From assembly GCF_035917235.1 (NCBI RefSeq), contig NZ_CP108423.1, positions 3,971,001 through 4,035,000 of the forward strand: DNA of 64,000 nucleotides, in the 5' to 3' direction. Origin of the DNA: Streptomyces sp. NBC_01294. Its GTDB lineage: Bacteria; Actinomycetota; Actinomycetes; Streptomycetales; Streptomycetaceae. Positions 17,134-25,374 of the stretch are shown in pieces (positions within the stretch are counted from its first letter, which is position 1; each line of letters opens with the position of its first letter). Made by a program: the position numbers and the translations under genes. The notes beneath the pieces are model-generated. The model did not search any database. It was given only the letters and a program-made list of their open reading frames with translations, and had not been told where the DNA came from.

Positions 17134-17775
17134 CTACCCCGCTGCCTCGCTTCCGAAGGTGCGGGCGGAGGCGTCCACCTGGGCCAGCCTGCGCAACGCC
17201 GCGAACATGGCGTCGCCCAGGACCGTCCCGACCACGACGGACTCGACCAGGTCCTCGCGTGCCACCTGGCGCATGACGTGGTCGAGATCCGCGCGGGCCA
17301 CCCGCTCGGCCGCCTCGGCGTACTCGTCGAGCACCCCGGTGCCGAAGCCCGCGTGCCCCACGCGGGCCAGCGCCGCCAGCGCCACCGTGAGGGCCTCCGC
17401 CGCCGGGGCGTCGGCCGACACCCGCCAGCCCCGCGCCCCGATCAGCCGCGCCACCTTGTCCCGGGCCAGGTCCGTCTCCGCGTCCGGCTCCGAGGCGTGC
17501 CCCGGCACGAGCCGGTCGGCCGCCGCGCCCAGCACCTTGTGCACCGGCCGCTCCTTGTCGTCGACGGCGTCGAGGACCTCGCCGATGGCGGAGAGGGAGA
17601 GACCGCCCACCTCCAGCAGGGCCCGGATGAGCCGCAGCCGCCGCTCGTGGGCCTCTCCGTAGCTGGCCTGGTTGGGGCTGGTCAGCTCGCCGGGCGGGAG
17701 CAGGCCCTCCCGTACGTAGTACTTGATCGTCGGTACCGAGACCCCGGTCCGGCGGCCCAATTCCCCGATGCGCAT
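17134..17775 (-). CDS. MerR-family transcriptional regulator
   Basis: 213 aa. Winged helix MRIGELGRRTGVSVPTIKYY at the N-terminus, then a coiled coil and a helical effector region (about residues 80-205) without cysteine clusters, so probably not a metal sensor. It is divergent from a membrane protein gene. The 17776-17876 gap contains an 11-bp inverted repeat (17821-17831 and 17846-17856) expected for its operator. The effector is unknown. Confidence 0.88.
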   Translation of the reverse strand: MRIGELGRRTGVSVPTIKYYVREGLLPPGELTSPNQASYGEAHERRLRLIRALLEVGGLSLSAIGEVLDAVDDKERPVHKVLGAAADRLVPGHASEPDAETDLARDKVARLIGARGWRVSADAPAAEALTVALAALARVGHAGFGTGVLDEYAEAAERVARADLDHVMRQVAREDLVESVVVGTVLGDAMFAALRRLAQVDASARTFGSEAAG

Positions 17776-17820
17776 CGTGCGTCCACCCGTTTCTGCTTGC
17801 TCTGTCCCCGCCCATCATAG

Positions 17821-17856
17821 ATAGTGGCGCTATCAGATAGCGGCAAGCGCCACTAT
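17821..17856. promoter_or_regulatory. Inverted repeat, likely MerR operator
   Basis: ATAGTGGCGCT (17821-17831) and its exact complement AGCGCCACTAT (17846-17856) separated by 14 bp, with a further GATAG/CTATC symmetry. It sits between the divergent MerR gene and the membrane protein gene. Confidence 0.65.
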
Positions 17857-17876
17857 CCATTCCTGTGGGGGGAACC

Positions 17877-18914
17877 GTGTCTTCACTGCGTACCTGGCAC
17901 CGGCCACTGACCGTGTTCGCGGGCGTGATGGCGGTGTGGGCCGTCGGCTCCGCCGTGGGCCTCGCCGTCGACGACAGGGTGCTCGTGGGCGCCCCGATCT
18001 GGGCCAAACCCTTCAAGTTCGCCGTCTCGTTCGTGGGCTACGCGCTCAGCCTGGCCTGGATGCTCTCCCTGGCCGTCGAGGCCCGCCCACGGCTGCGCAG
18101 GACCGCCTGGTGGGCCGGCACGGTCGTCACCGCGGCCAGTGCGGTGGAGATGCTGCTCATGACGGGTCAGGTGATCCGGGGCAGGCAGAGCCACTTCAAC
18201 CAAGGCACTCCGTTCGACGAGCGGCTCTACAACGCGATGGCCGTGACCGTCGTCGTGCTGTGGACGGCCACGCTCGTCATCGCCGTGCTGCTCTTCCGCA
18301 CCCGCGTCGCCGACCGGGCCACCACCTGGGCGATCCGGACCGCCACCGTCCTCGCCCTCGCGGGCGCCGGAATCGGCTTCGCGATGACCCGCCCCACCGA
18401 GGCGCAGCTCGCGGTCGACGACGCGCCGGTGGTGGGCGCCCACAGCGTGGGCGTACCGGACGGCGGCCCCGCCATGCCGCTCACGGGCTGGTCGACCACC
18501 GGCGGTGACCTGCGCGTCCCGCACTTCTTCGGCATGCACGCACTGCAGCTGCTCCCGCTGCTCGTCCTCGCGCTGACCGTCCTCGCGGCGCGCTTCGCCC
18601 TGCTGCGGCGGGAGCGGGTACGGCTGCACCTGGTCCTGGTGGCCGGCGGGGTCTACGCCGCGACGTTCGCGCTGGTGACCTGGCAGGCGCTGCGCGGCCA
18701 GTCGCTCATCCACCCGGACGGGGCGACGCTCGGCGCGGCCGCGCTGATCCTGGCCGCGGGCGCGCTAGGCGTCCTCGCCGCCCTGCTCGCCGGCCGGCGG
18801 GCCGCCCCAGTGGAAGAGGGTCATGGCCACGCTGGTGGCGAGGTTGTAGCTGGAGACCTGCGGACGCATCGGCAGGGAGACGAGGTGGTCGGCCCGGGCG
18901 CGCAGCTCCGGTGA
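17877..18914 (+). CDS. Polytopic membrane protein of unknown function
   Basis: 345 aa with about seven to eight hydrophobic helices (near residues 10-30, 40-60, 75-95, 120-140, 155-172, 225-245, 260-280, 290-312). A PFKFAVSFVGYALSLAWML segment follows the second helix. No recognised domain. GTG 17877 follows GGGGGGAA; GTG 17865 is an alternative. It is probably the target of the divergent MerR regulator. Its last 50 codons, rich in Gly, Glu and His, overlap the 3' end of the convergent methyltransferase gene by 150 bp and look like a read-through tail, so the functional protein may end near residue 312. Confidence 0.75.
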   Translation: MSSLRTWHRPLTVFAGVMAVWAVGSAVGLAVDDRVLVGAPIWAKPFKFAVSFVGYALSLAWMLSLAVEARPRLRRTAWWAGTVVTAASAVEMLLMTGQVIRGRQSHFNQGTPFDERLYNAMAVTVVVLWTATLVIAVLLFRTRVADRATTWAIRTATVLALAGAGIGFAMTRPTEAQLAVDDAPVVGAHSVGVPDGGPAMPLTGWSTTGGDLRVPHFFGMHALQLLPLLVLALTVLAARFALLRRERVRLHLVLVAGGVYAATFALVTWQALRGQSLIHPDGATLGAAALILAAGALGVLAALLAGRRAAPVEEGHGHAGGEVVAGDLRTHRQGDEVVGPGAQLR

Positions 18915-19544
18915 GATCCCGTGGCGTTCCGAGCCGAAGGCGAGCAGGGCGTCGTCCGGGAGGGTGAGGGCGCGGATGTCCTCGCCCTCCGGGTCGAGGG
19001 CGTAGAGCGGCCCGGGCGGCAGCTCGTCCAGGGTGAGGCGCGCGACGGTGGTGGCGTAGTGCAGCCCGGCCCCGGCCCGGACCACGTTCGGGTGCCAGGG
19101 GTCGAGGTCGCCGCGGGTCACCACGCCGGTGGCGCCGAAGCCGGCGGCGAGGCGGACGACGGCGCCGACGTTGCCGAGGTTGCGCGGGTTGTCGAGCACG
19201 ACGACGGGCGCGGGCCTGGGCATCCGCCCGAGCGCGGCGAGGCCGGCCGCCCGGTCGGGGCGTACCGCGAGGGCCGCGACGCCGGTGGGGTGCACGCGGG
19301 GCATGACCTCCCTGAGCGTGGCCCGCCGCACCAGCCGGGCCACGTCGGGCTCGACGTCCGGGGCCAGCTCGGCGGCGAGGGCCCGTACGGCGGCGGGGTC
19401 CTCGGCGATGACCATCCGCACGTCGGCCCCGAAGCGCAGGGCGTGCTTCAGCGCGTGGAACCCGTCGAGCAGGACGAGATCCGCCCGCACGGCGGCCTCC
19501 CGCCAGTGCCGCGCGACCGCTTCGGGATCCTGATCCTCACTCAT
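18765..19544 (-). CDS. TrmH/SpoU-family RNA 2'-O-methyltransferase
   Basis: 259 aa SPOUT methyltransferase acting on tRNA or rRNA with S-adenosylmethionine. The three family motifs are present: DNPRNLGNVGAVVRLAAGFG (motif 1, near residues 115-135), LLAFGSERHGIS (motif 2), and SLPMRPQVSSYNLATSVAMT (motif 3) near the C-terminus. The target nucleotide is not predictable. Convergent with the membrane protein gene, with a 150-bp 3' overlap. Confidence 0.88.
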   Translation of the reverse strand: MSEDQDPEAVARHWREAAVRADLVLLDGFHALKHALRFGADVRMVIAEDPAAVRALAAELAPDVEPDVARLVRRATLREVMPRVHPTGVAALAVRPDRAAGLAALGRMPRPAPVVVLDNPRNLGNVGAVVRLAAGFGATGVVTRGDLDPWHPNVVRAGAGLHYATTVARLTLDELPPGPLYALDPEGEDIRALTLPDDALLAFGSERHGISPELRARADHLVSLPMRPQVSSYNLATSVAMTLFHWGGPPAGEQGGEDA

Positions 19545-19593
19545 ACCCCGACCCTACGGCCCGCCCCTGTTCGAGCCGCTGCGCGGGCCTCTC

Positions 19594-19660
19594 CGGGCTG
19601 AAAATCCAGCCTCGCCGGCGTTTGAGGCGCGGGGTCCGGGGCGGAGCCCCGTTCTTTCAG
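19594..19660. repeat. Dispersed GC-rich intergenic repeat
   Basis: Contains GCCGGCGTTTGAGGCGCGG and the inverted GGGGC...GCCCC pair, nearly identical to the first copy at 1-31 over about 30 bp, flanked by GGGCTGAAA...TTTCAGC complementary ends. It lies at the 3' side of the HTTM gene and upstream of the methyltransferase gene. Confidence 0.7.
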
Positions 19661-20826
19661 CGGGGGACGGGGCTCGGCTCCGCGTCCAGCGGGACGGGGT
19701 CCGCGGGGGAATCCGCCGCGGCCCGCCGAGCCCGCAGCACAGCGCACCGCACGCCCACCCACACCAGGAACCCCGTCGGCAGGAACACCGCGTCGGCGGC
19801 GATCATCGCCAAGGAGAAGAACGGCAGGCCCAGCAGCACCGCGATCCCCGCGTGCTCCAGCATCATCACGGCCAGCAGCACGTTCTTGATCCGCCGGTTG
19901 AACAGCGTGAACGGAAACGCCACCTGCACCGCCACCGTCCCGTACGTCAGCAGCATCACCAGCGTCCCGCTCCCCGCCACCAGCGCGGACAGCCCCGGCC
20001 ACGGGGTGAAGTAGTCCAGCCCCAGGGGGTAGTACAGCGCCGTCCCGTCCTGCCACCGCGACCCCTGGATCTTGTACCAGCCCGCCGTCGCGTAGATCAG
20101 GCAGACCTCCGCCATGATCACCAGCATCCCCGCGTTGTGCAGCAGGTTGGCGAGGACGTCCAGGACCGCCCGCCCCTCGCCCTCCGGCTCGTAGCGGTCG
20201 ACCAGCCACCACAGCGCGCAGACCACCCACACCGCCGCGAACCCCGCCAGCCAGCCGTAGCTGAACCGCCCGGTCGCGGCCCCGTACGCGAACACCGCCC
20301 CCAGCACGGCCCACAGCACCGGCCCGCCCGCCCCCGCCGTCGCCGAGCCGTGCGTACGGACCCTGCGCGCGTCCAGCGACCACACCTGCGCGCAGCGGGT
20401 CAGCACCAGGTAGATCGCCATCAGGTGGATGACGTTGTCGCCGCCGTCGCCCATGAACACGCTGCGGTTCTGCAGCGACAGCACCCCGATCATGAACACC
20501 ACGGACGTGGCCCGCGTCCGCCAGCCCAGCATGAGCCCCACGCTCGCCAGCACGGACAGCGCGTAGACGATCTCGAACCAGAGCGTCGAGTCGGACCACA
20601 TCAGCACCGTGAAGGCCCCGTTGGAGGCGGTCAGCCGCTCCGCCAGGGCCCAGCTCCACGGCCCGTCCGGCCCGTACAGCTCGGCGCGGTGCGGGAACTC
20701 GCGCAGCAGGAAGAAGAGCCAGGTACCGGCGAAGCCGATGCGCACCACGGCGCTCTGGTACGGGCCCAGCGCCTGCCCGGTGACCTGCGCGGCCGCCCGG
20801 CCCACGGCTTCGCGGGCGCGCCTCAC
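19657..20826 (-). CDS. HTTM-domain membrane protein (vitamin K-dependent carboxylase-like)
   Basis: 389 aa integral membrane protein with about eight helices and the HTTM-type arrangement (YQSAVVRIGFAGTWLFFLLR near the start; DGGDNVIHLMAIYLVLTRCA near 135; IYATAGWYKIQGSRWQDGTA near 245). Eukaryotic HTTM proteins include gamma-glutamyl carboxylase, but the bacterial ones are mostly uncharacterised. The GTG at 20826 overlaps the DUF5819 stop by 4 bp. The pair is transcribed together and probably works as a unit at the membrane. Confidence 0.82.
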   Translation of the reverse strand: MRRAREAVGRAAAQVTGQALGPYQSAVVRIGFAGTWLFFLLREFPHRAELYGPDGPWSWALAERLTASNGAFTVLMWSDSTLWFEIVYALSVLASVGLMLGWRTRATSVVFMIGVLSLQNRSVFMGDGGDNVIHLMAIYLVLTRCAQVWSLDARRVRTHGSATAGAGGPVLWAVLGAVFAYGAATGRFSYGWLAGFAAVWVVCALWWLVDRYEPEGEGRAVLDVLANLLHNAGMLVIMAEVCLIYATAGWYKIQGSRWQDGTALYYPLGLDYFTPWPGLSALVAGSGTLVMLLTYGTVAVQVAFPFTLFNRRIKNVLLAVMMLEHAGIAVLLGLPFFSLAMIAADAVFLPTGFLVWVGVRCAVLRARRAAADSPADPVPLDAEPSPVPR

Positions 20827-21485
20827 ACCGTCCACCACGGCAGCTCCCGGTAGTAGGTCTGGGTGTCGGTGGTCTCGGTGCTCCACTTCGGCGCGGGCAC
20901 CGCCGTCGTCGCCGAGCGCAGCTGGATCCGCAGGATGTGGCCGCCCCGGTGCTCCGGCGTGAGCCGGTCGACCGCGATCCGCCGCAGGTACTCCTCGGAC
21001 AGCTCGCCGCGCTCGCCGTTCGGCTTGTTGTCCTCGTCGTGGGAGCCGGTGAAGAAGTCCCAGGCCCGGCGGAGCTCGTTCTGCTCCGTGTGGCTCGGCA
21101 GCAGGCTGTGGCGGATGGCCTCGCCGTCCTCGGCGCTCAGGTTCCGCCAGTCGGTGGTGATCAGTTCGCCGCCGGCCGTCCGCACCTCCGCGCGCACCTC
21201 GACCGCGATGTTCTGCTGGAGCGGGTTGGGTGCGAAGAGCTTCCAGTTCTGTTCGAACTCGGGGTAGATCCAGTCGTCGATCGTCTTCGCGTGCCGCTTG
21301 CTCACCGTGTTGGACGGGGCCACGTGCAGGAACACGAACGCGAGGTGCGCGCACGCGGCCACGGCTATGGCCCCCAGGGCCAGCGCGGTCACGACCCGGT
21401 AGGGGGTGGAGAGGCCGGCGATTCCGGGTGCCCGCGGGGGTGGCGGAGCGGCCCCTTCGGCGGGCTCCTGCTCGTTCGAATCCAT
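20823..21485 (-). CDS. DUF5819-family membrane-anchored protein
   Basis: 220 aa: an acidic/proline-rich N-terminal tail, one TM helix at about residues 33-55, then a long extracytoplasmic domain containing WKLFAPNPLQQNIAVEV and a C-terminal WSTETTDTQTYYRELPWW. It is paired by a 4-bp overlap with the HTTM gene. The domain's function is unknown; a role as substrate or partner of the HTTM protein is an inference from coupling. ATG 21485 is preferred over far-upstream starts that run antisense through paaA. Confidence 0.8.
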   Translation of the reverse strand: MDSNEQEPAEGAAPPPPRAPGIAGLSTPYRVVTALALGAIAVAACAHLAFVFLHVAPSNTVSKRHAKTIDDWIYPEFEQNWKLFAPNPLQQNIAVEVRAEVRTAGGELITTDWRNLSAEDGEAIRHSLLPSHTEQNELRRAWDFFTGSHDEDNKPNGERGELSEEYLRRIAVDRLTPEHRGGHILRIQLRSATTAVPAPKWSTETTDTQTYYRELPWWTV

Positions 21486-21568
21486 CCCGCCCCGATCGTC
21501 CGGCGTCCACAGGGTTGACCACAGAGGTTGACACCCTACGGGCCGCCGTCTCACCATTGAAGCGGATG

Positions 21569-21583
21569 AACCGAACGATCGGT
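21569..21583. promoter_or_regulatory. PaaR-like operator upstream of paaA
   Basis: AACCGAACGATCGGT, the exact reverse complement of 15338-15352. It lies 38 bp upstream of the paaA start, overlapping the expected promoter, and is followed by CGGTCGG. Confidence 0.75.
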
Positions 21584-21620
21584 CGGTCGGGCGGACGGCA
21601 GACTCTGAGAAGGGGCCGGA

Positions 21621-22670
21621 ATGGTGGCAGTGACCCCGGAAACGGGACCGGACACGGCCCTGGGGACAGACGGGACGGACGGGACAGGCATGACTGCTGA
21701 CCTGGGCGCACAGCTCGCGGCGGCATTCGACGCGGCGGTGGCGGCCGACGAGCGGGTGGAGCCGCGCGACTGGATGCCGGACGAATACCGGGCCTCCCTG
21801 GTCCGCCAGATGGCCCAGCACGCCCACTCCGAGATCATCGGCATGCAGCCCGAGGCCAACTGGATCACCCGCGCGCCCTCGCTGCGCCGCAAGGCCATCC
21901 TGATGGCCAAGGTCCAGGACGAGGCGGGCCACGGGCTGTACCTCTACAGCGCGGCCGAGACCCTCGGAACCAGCCGTGACGAGCTGCTCGACAAGCTCCA
22001 CTCGGGCAAGCAGAAGTACTCCTCGATCTTCAACTACCCCACCCTGACCTGGGCGGACGTCGGCGCGATCGGCTGGCTCGTGGACGGCGCGGCGATCACC
22101 AACCAGGTGCCGATCTGCCGCTGCTCCTACGGTCCGTACGCGCGCGCCATGGTCCGCATCTGCAAGGAGGAGTCCTTCCACCAGCGCCAGGGGTACGAGC
22201 TGCTCCTCGCCCTCTCGCAGGGCACCGAGGCCCAGCACGCGATGGCCCAGGACGCGGTGGACCGGTGGTGGTGGCCGTCGCTGATGATGTTCGGCCCGCC
22301 GGACGACGCGTCGGCGCACTCGGCGCAGTCGATGGCCTGGCGCATCAAGCGGCACTCGAACGACGAGCTGCGCCAGCGGTTCGTGGACATCGCCGTCCCG
22401 CAGGCCGAATCCCTCGGCCTGACCCTGCCCGACCCGGACCTGAAGTGGAACGAGGAGCGCGGGCACCACGACTTCGGCGCCATCGACTGGGCGGAGTTCT
22501 GGGACGTGCTCAAGGGCAACGGCCCCTGCAACGAGCAGCGGATCAGCCAGCGGCGCACGGCGCACGAGGAAGGCGCCTGGGTGCGCGACGCGGCCGCGGC
22601 GTATGCGGACAAGCAGGCGGCACAGCAAGCGGCGAAGCACGCCGGACAGAACGAGGAGGCACGGGTATGA
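21621..22670 (+). CDS. paaA: Phenylacetyl-CoA 1,2-epoxidase catalytic subunit PaaA
   Basis: 349 aa ferritin-like di-iron oxygenase subunit that epoxidises the ring of phenylacetyl-CoA with O2. Iron-ligand regions are visible: HAHSEIIGM near residue 72, [13 protein letters not shown] near 98, and [15 protein letters not shown] near 182. First gene of paaABCDE. ATG 21621 follows AAGGGG; ATG 21690 (MTADLGAQ) would also give a good N-terminus. Preceded by a PaaR-like palindrome. Confidence 0.95.
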   Translation: MVAVTPETGPDTALGTDGTDGTGMTADLGAQLAAAFDAAVAADERVEPRDWMPDEYRASLVRQMAQHAHSEIIGMQPEANWITRAPSLRRKAILMAKVQDEAGHGLYLYSAAETLGTSRDELLDKLHSGKQKYSSIFNYPTLTWADVGAIGWLVDGAAITNQVPICRCSYGPYARAMVRICKEESFHQRQGYELLLALSQGTEAQHAMAQDAVDRWWWPSLMMFGPPDDASAHSAQSMAWRIKRHSNDELRQRFVDIAVPQAESLGLTLPDPDLKWNEERGHHDFGAIDWAEFWDVLKGNGPCNEQRISQRRTAHEEGAWVRDAAAAYADKQAAQQAAKHAGQNEEARV

Positions 22671-22951
22671 CGCAGAACTGGCCCCTGTGGGAGGTGTTCG
22701 TGCGCTCGCGCCGCGGCCTCTCGCACACGCACGCGGGAAGCCTGCACGCCCCCGACGCGGAGATGGCCCTGCGCAACGCCCGCGACCTCTACACCCGGCG
22801 CGGCGAGGGCATCTCGATCTGGGTGGTGCCCTCCACCGAGATCACCGCCTCCTCCCCGGACGAGCGGGACCCGTTCTTCGCCCCGTCCGCCGACAAGCCG
22901 TACCGGCACCCCACCTTCTACGACATCCCGGAGGGGGTGAGCCACCTGTGA
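22667..22951 (+). CDS. paaB: Phenylacetyl-CoA epoxidase subunit PaaB
   Basis: 94 aa, normal for PaaB, the small subunit that bridges PaaA-PaaC heterodimers. The [21 protein letters not shown] start and the [22 protein letters not shown] region are typical. It overlaps paaA and paaC by 4 bp each. Confidence 0.94.
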   Translation: MTQNWPLWEVFVRSRRGLSHTHAGSLHAPDAEMALRNARDLYTRRGEGISIWVVPSTEITASSPDERDPFFAPSADKPYRHPTFYDIPEGVSHL

Positions 22952-23691
22952 CCAGCACCGACACCACCGCCGGCACCGCCGGCACCTACGCGGCGGCTCT
23001 CGCGCTCGGCGACGACGCGCTGATCCTCTCCCACCGCCTCGGCGAATGGGCCGGGCACGCCCCCGTCCTGGAGGAGGAGGTCGCCCTCGCCAACATCGCC
23101 CTCGACCTGCTCGGCCAGGCCCGCATCCTGCTGTCCATGGCCGGCGACGAGGACGAGCTGGCGTTCCTGCGCGAGGAGCGGTCCTTCCGCAACCTCCAGC
23201 TGGTCGAGCAGCCGAACGGCGACTTCGCCCACACCATCGCCCGCCAGCTCTACTTCTCCCTCTACCAGCACGGGCTCTACACGGAGCTCGCGCGCGGGGA
23301 CGGCCCGTTCGCGGCGCTCGCGGCCAAGGCCGTCAAGGAGACCGCGTACCACGTCGACCACGCCGAGCAGTGGACCCTGCGGCTCGGCGACGGCACCGAC
23401 GAGAGCCGGCGCCGTATGCGGGCCGGCCTGGACGCCCTGTGGAAGTTCACCGGGGAGATGTTCCAGCCGGTGGAGGGGCTCGGCGACCTGGACCGGGACG
23501 CCCTGGAAGGACGCTGGCTGGCCGCGCTGACCGGCGTACTGGAGCGGGCCGGTCTCGCTCTGCCCGAGGGACCGCGCACCGGCGCCTGGGTGGCCGGAGC
23601 CGGCCGCCAGGGGCTGCACACCGAGCCGTTCGGCCGGTTGCTCGCCGAGATGCAGCACCTGCACCGCAGCCACCCGGGGGCGTCATGGTGA
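22948..23691 (+). CDS. paaC: Phenylacetyl-CoA epoxidase structural subunit PaaC
   Basis: 247 aa ferritin-fold subunit pairing with PaaA. Hallmarks are LGDDALILSHRLGEW near residue 20, NIALDLLGQAR near 47, and VKETAYHVDHAEQW near 130. The GTG start overlaps the paaB stop by 4 bp and the C-terminus overlaps paaD by 7 bp. Confidence 0.94.
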   Translation: MTSTDTTAGTAGTYAAALALGDDALILSHRLGEWAGHAPVLEEEVALANIALDLLGQARILLSMAGDEDELAFLREERSFRNLQLVEQPNGDFAHTIARQLYFSLYQHGLYTELARGDGPFAALAAKAVKETAYHVDHAEQWTLRLGDGTDESRRRMRAGLDALWKFTGEMFQPVEGLGDLDRDALEGRWLAALTGVLERAGLALPEGPRTGAWVAGAGRQGLHTEPFGRLLAEMQHLHRSHPGASW

Positions 23692-24191
23692 CCACCGACG
23701 CCGCGACGACCCGCCTGGAGGCGGAGCTGGCCGAGCTGGCCGGCTCCGTCCCCGACCCCGAGCTGCCCGTGCTCACCCTGGGCGAGCTGGGCGTGGTGCG
23801 CGGGGTGCGAATGCACGAGGACGGCCACGCCGAGGTCACCCTCACCCCCACGTACACCGGCTGCCCGGCCATCGAGGCCATGTCGGCCGACATCGAGCGG
23901 GCCCTGACCGGTCACGGCATACCCCAGGTGCGGGTGACCACCGTGCTGGCCCCCGCCTGGTCCACCGACGACATCAGCGCCGAGGGCCGCCGCAAGCTCG
24001 CCGAGTTCGGCATCGCCCCGCCCCGGCCGCACGCGGCCGGCGGGCCGGTCCCGATCGCCCTGTCGGTCCGCTGCCCCCACTGCGGATCGACCGACACCGA
24101 ACTGCTCAGCCGGTTCTCCTCCACCGCATGCAAGGCGCTGCGCCGCTGCACCGCCTGCCGCGAACCGTTCGACCACTTCAAGGAGCTCTAG
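23685..24191 (+). CDS. paaD: Phenylacetyl-CoA epoxidase assembly factor PaaD
   Basis: 168 aa. N-terminal DUF59/MIP18 domain (VPDPELPVLTLGELG, TPTYTGCPA) implicated in iron-sulfur or metal loading of the epoxidase. A C-terminal zinc-ribbon has cysteine pairs CPHC and CTAC. The ATG at 23685 overlaps paaC; GTG 23688 is an alternative. Confidence 0.93.
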   Translation: MVTTDAATTRLEAELAELAGSVPDPELPVLTLGELGVVRGVRMHEDGHAEVTLTPTYTGCPAIEAMSADIERALTGHGIPQVRVTTVLAPAWSTDDISAEGRRKLAEFGIAPPRPHAAGGPVPIALSVRCPHCGSTDTELLSRFSSTACKALRRCTACREPFDHFKEL

Positions 24192-25295
24192 ATGGCCGCC
24201 CCCCGCCACGGCGCGTTCCACCCGCTGACGGTGGCGGCAGTCGACCGGCTCACCGACGACTCGGTGGCACTGACCCTGCGGGTTCCCGGGGAACTGCGCG
24301 AGGAGTACCGGCACGCCCCCGGCCAGCACCTGACCCTGCGCCGCACCGCCCCCGAGGGCGGCTCGGAGATCCGCCGCACGTATTCGATCTGCTCCCCCGC
24401 CCCGGTGCCGGACGGCCCGGGACCGGCGGAGCTGCGGGTCGGGGTGCGGCTGGTGGAGGGCGGCGAGTTCTCCACGTTCGCGCACAAGGAGATCGTCGCC
24501 GGGGACGTGCTGGACGTCATGGTCCCGGCCGGTCGCTTCGTCCTTGAGCCCGCCGCGGCACCGGCCTCGGGGCACTACGCGGCGATCGTCGGCGGCAGCG
24601 GCATCACGCCCGTGCTGTCGATCGCCGCGAGCCTGCTGGCCACCCGGCCCGATGCCCGCTTCTGCCTCGTGCGCAGCGACCGTACGGCGGCCTCGACGAT
24701 GTTCCTGGAGGAGGTCGCCGACCTCAAGGACCGCTACCCGGCCCGGTTCCAGCTGGTGACGGTCCTCTCCCGGGAGGAGCAGGAGTCCGGGCTGCCCTCC
24801 GGACGGCTGGACGAGGAGCGACTGGCGGCCCTGCTGCCCGCGCTGCTGCCGGTGACGGAGGTGACGAGCTGGTTCCTGTGCGGCCCCTACGGCCTGGTGC
24901 AGGGCGCGGAGCGGGCCCTGGGCGCGCTCGGCGTCGCCCGGACGCGGGTGCACGAGGAGATCTTCCACGTCGAGGACACCACGGCGCCGGTCCGCACGGG
25001 CGCCGCGGCGGCCCCGGCGCACGGGCGGGTCACCGCACGGCTGGACGGGCGCTCCGGCACCTGGCCGGTCCAGGACGGGGAATCGCTGCTGGACGCGGTG
25101 CTCCGCAACCGTGCGGACGCCCCGTACGCCTGCAAGGGCGGGGTCTGCGGCACCTGCCGGGCGTTCGTGGTGTCGGGCGAGGTCCGGATGGACCGGAACT
25201 TCGCGCTGGAGGCCGAGGAGACGGAGGCCGGGTTCGTGCTGGCCTGCCAGTCGCACCCGGTGACGGAGGAAGTGGAGATCGACTTCGACCGCTAG
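24192..25295 (+). CDS. paaE: Phenylacetyl-CoA epoxidase reductase PaaE
   Basis: 367 aa ferredoxin-NADP reductase type protein passing electrons from NADPH to PaaA. FAD domain with RRTYSICSPAP near residue 60, NAD domain with AIVGGSGITPVLS near 130, and a C-terminal plant-type [2Fe-2S] domain with CKGGVCGTC near 315 and a last cysteine near 350. The ATG directly follows the paaD stop. Last gene of the paaABCDE operon. Confidence 0.95.
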   Translation: MAAPRHGAFHPLTVAAVDRLTDDSVALTLRVPGELREEYRHAPGQHLTLRRTAPEGGSEIRRTYSICSPAPVPDGPGPAELRVGVRLVEGGEFSTFAHKEIVAGDVLDVMVPAGRFVLEPAAAPASGHYAAIVGGSGITPVLSIAASLLATRPDARFCLVRSDRTAASTMFLEEVADLKDRYPARFQLVTVLSREEQESGLPSGRLDEERLAALLPALLPVTEVTSWFLCGPYGLVQGAERALGALGVARTRVHEEIFHVEDTTAPVRTGAAAAPAHGRVTARLDGRSGTWPVQDGESLLDAVLRNRADAPYACKGGVCGTCRAFVVSGEVRMDRNFALEAEETEAGFVLACQSHPVTEEVEIDFDR

Positions 25296-25316
25296 GGAGT
25301 ACCCCTGTCCAATTTC

Positions 25317-25330
25317 CAGAACGTGTTCTA
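25317..25330. promoter_or_regulatory. KstR-like palindrome upstream of acyl-CoA dehydrogenase
   Basis: CAGAACGTGTTCTA, arms AGAAC/GTTCT with 2-bp spacer. It fits the actinobacterial KstR core AACnnGTT with one mismatch in the outer bases (TnnAACnnGTTnnA). It lies 45 bp before the GTG start of the downstream gene. No KstR gene is in the window. Confidence 0.45.
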
Positions 25331-25374
25331 TCTTGACGCACCGTCAGACCTGAACGCGCGCGGGAGGACAGGCA

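Noticed and set aside
13864..17820. Very long open frame (over 1300 codons) on the plus strand
   Set aside because: It runs antisense to paaH and the MerR gene and in the wrong frame of paaN. The composition is Arg/Gly/Ala-rich and without domains; it is a shadow of high-GC third positions.
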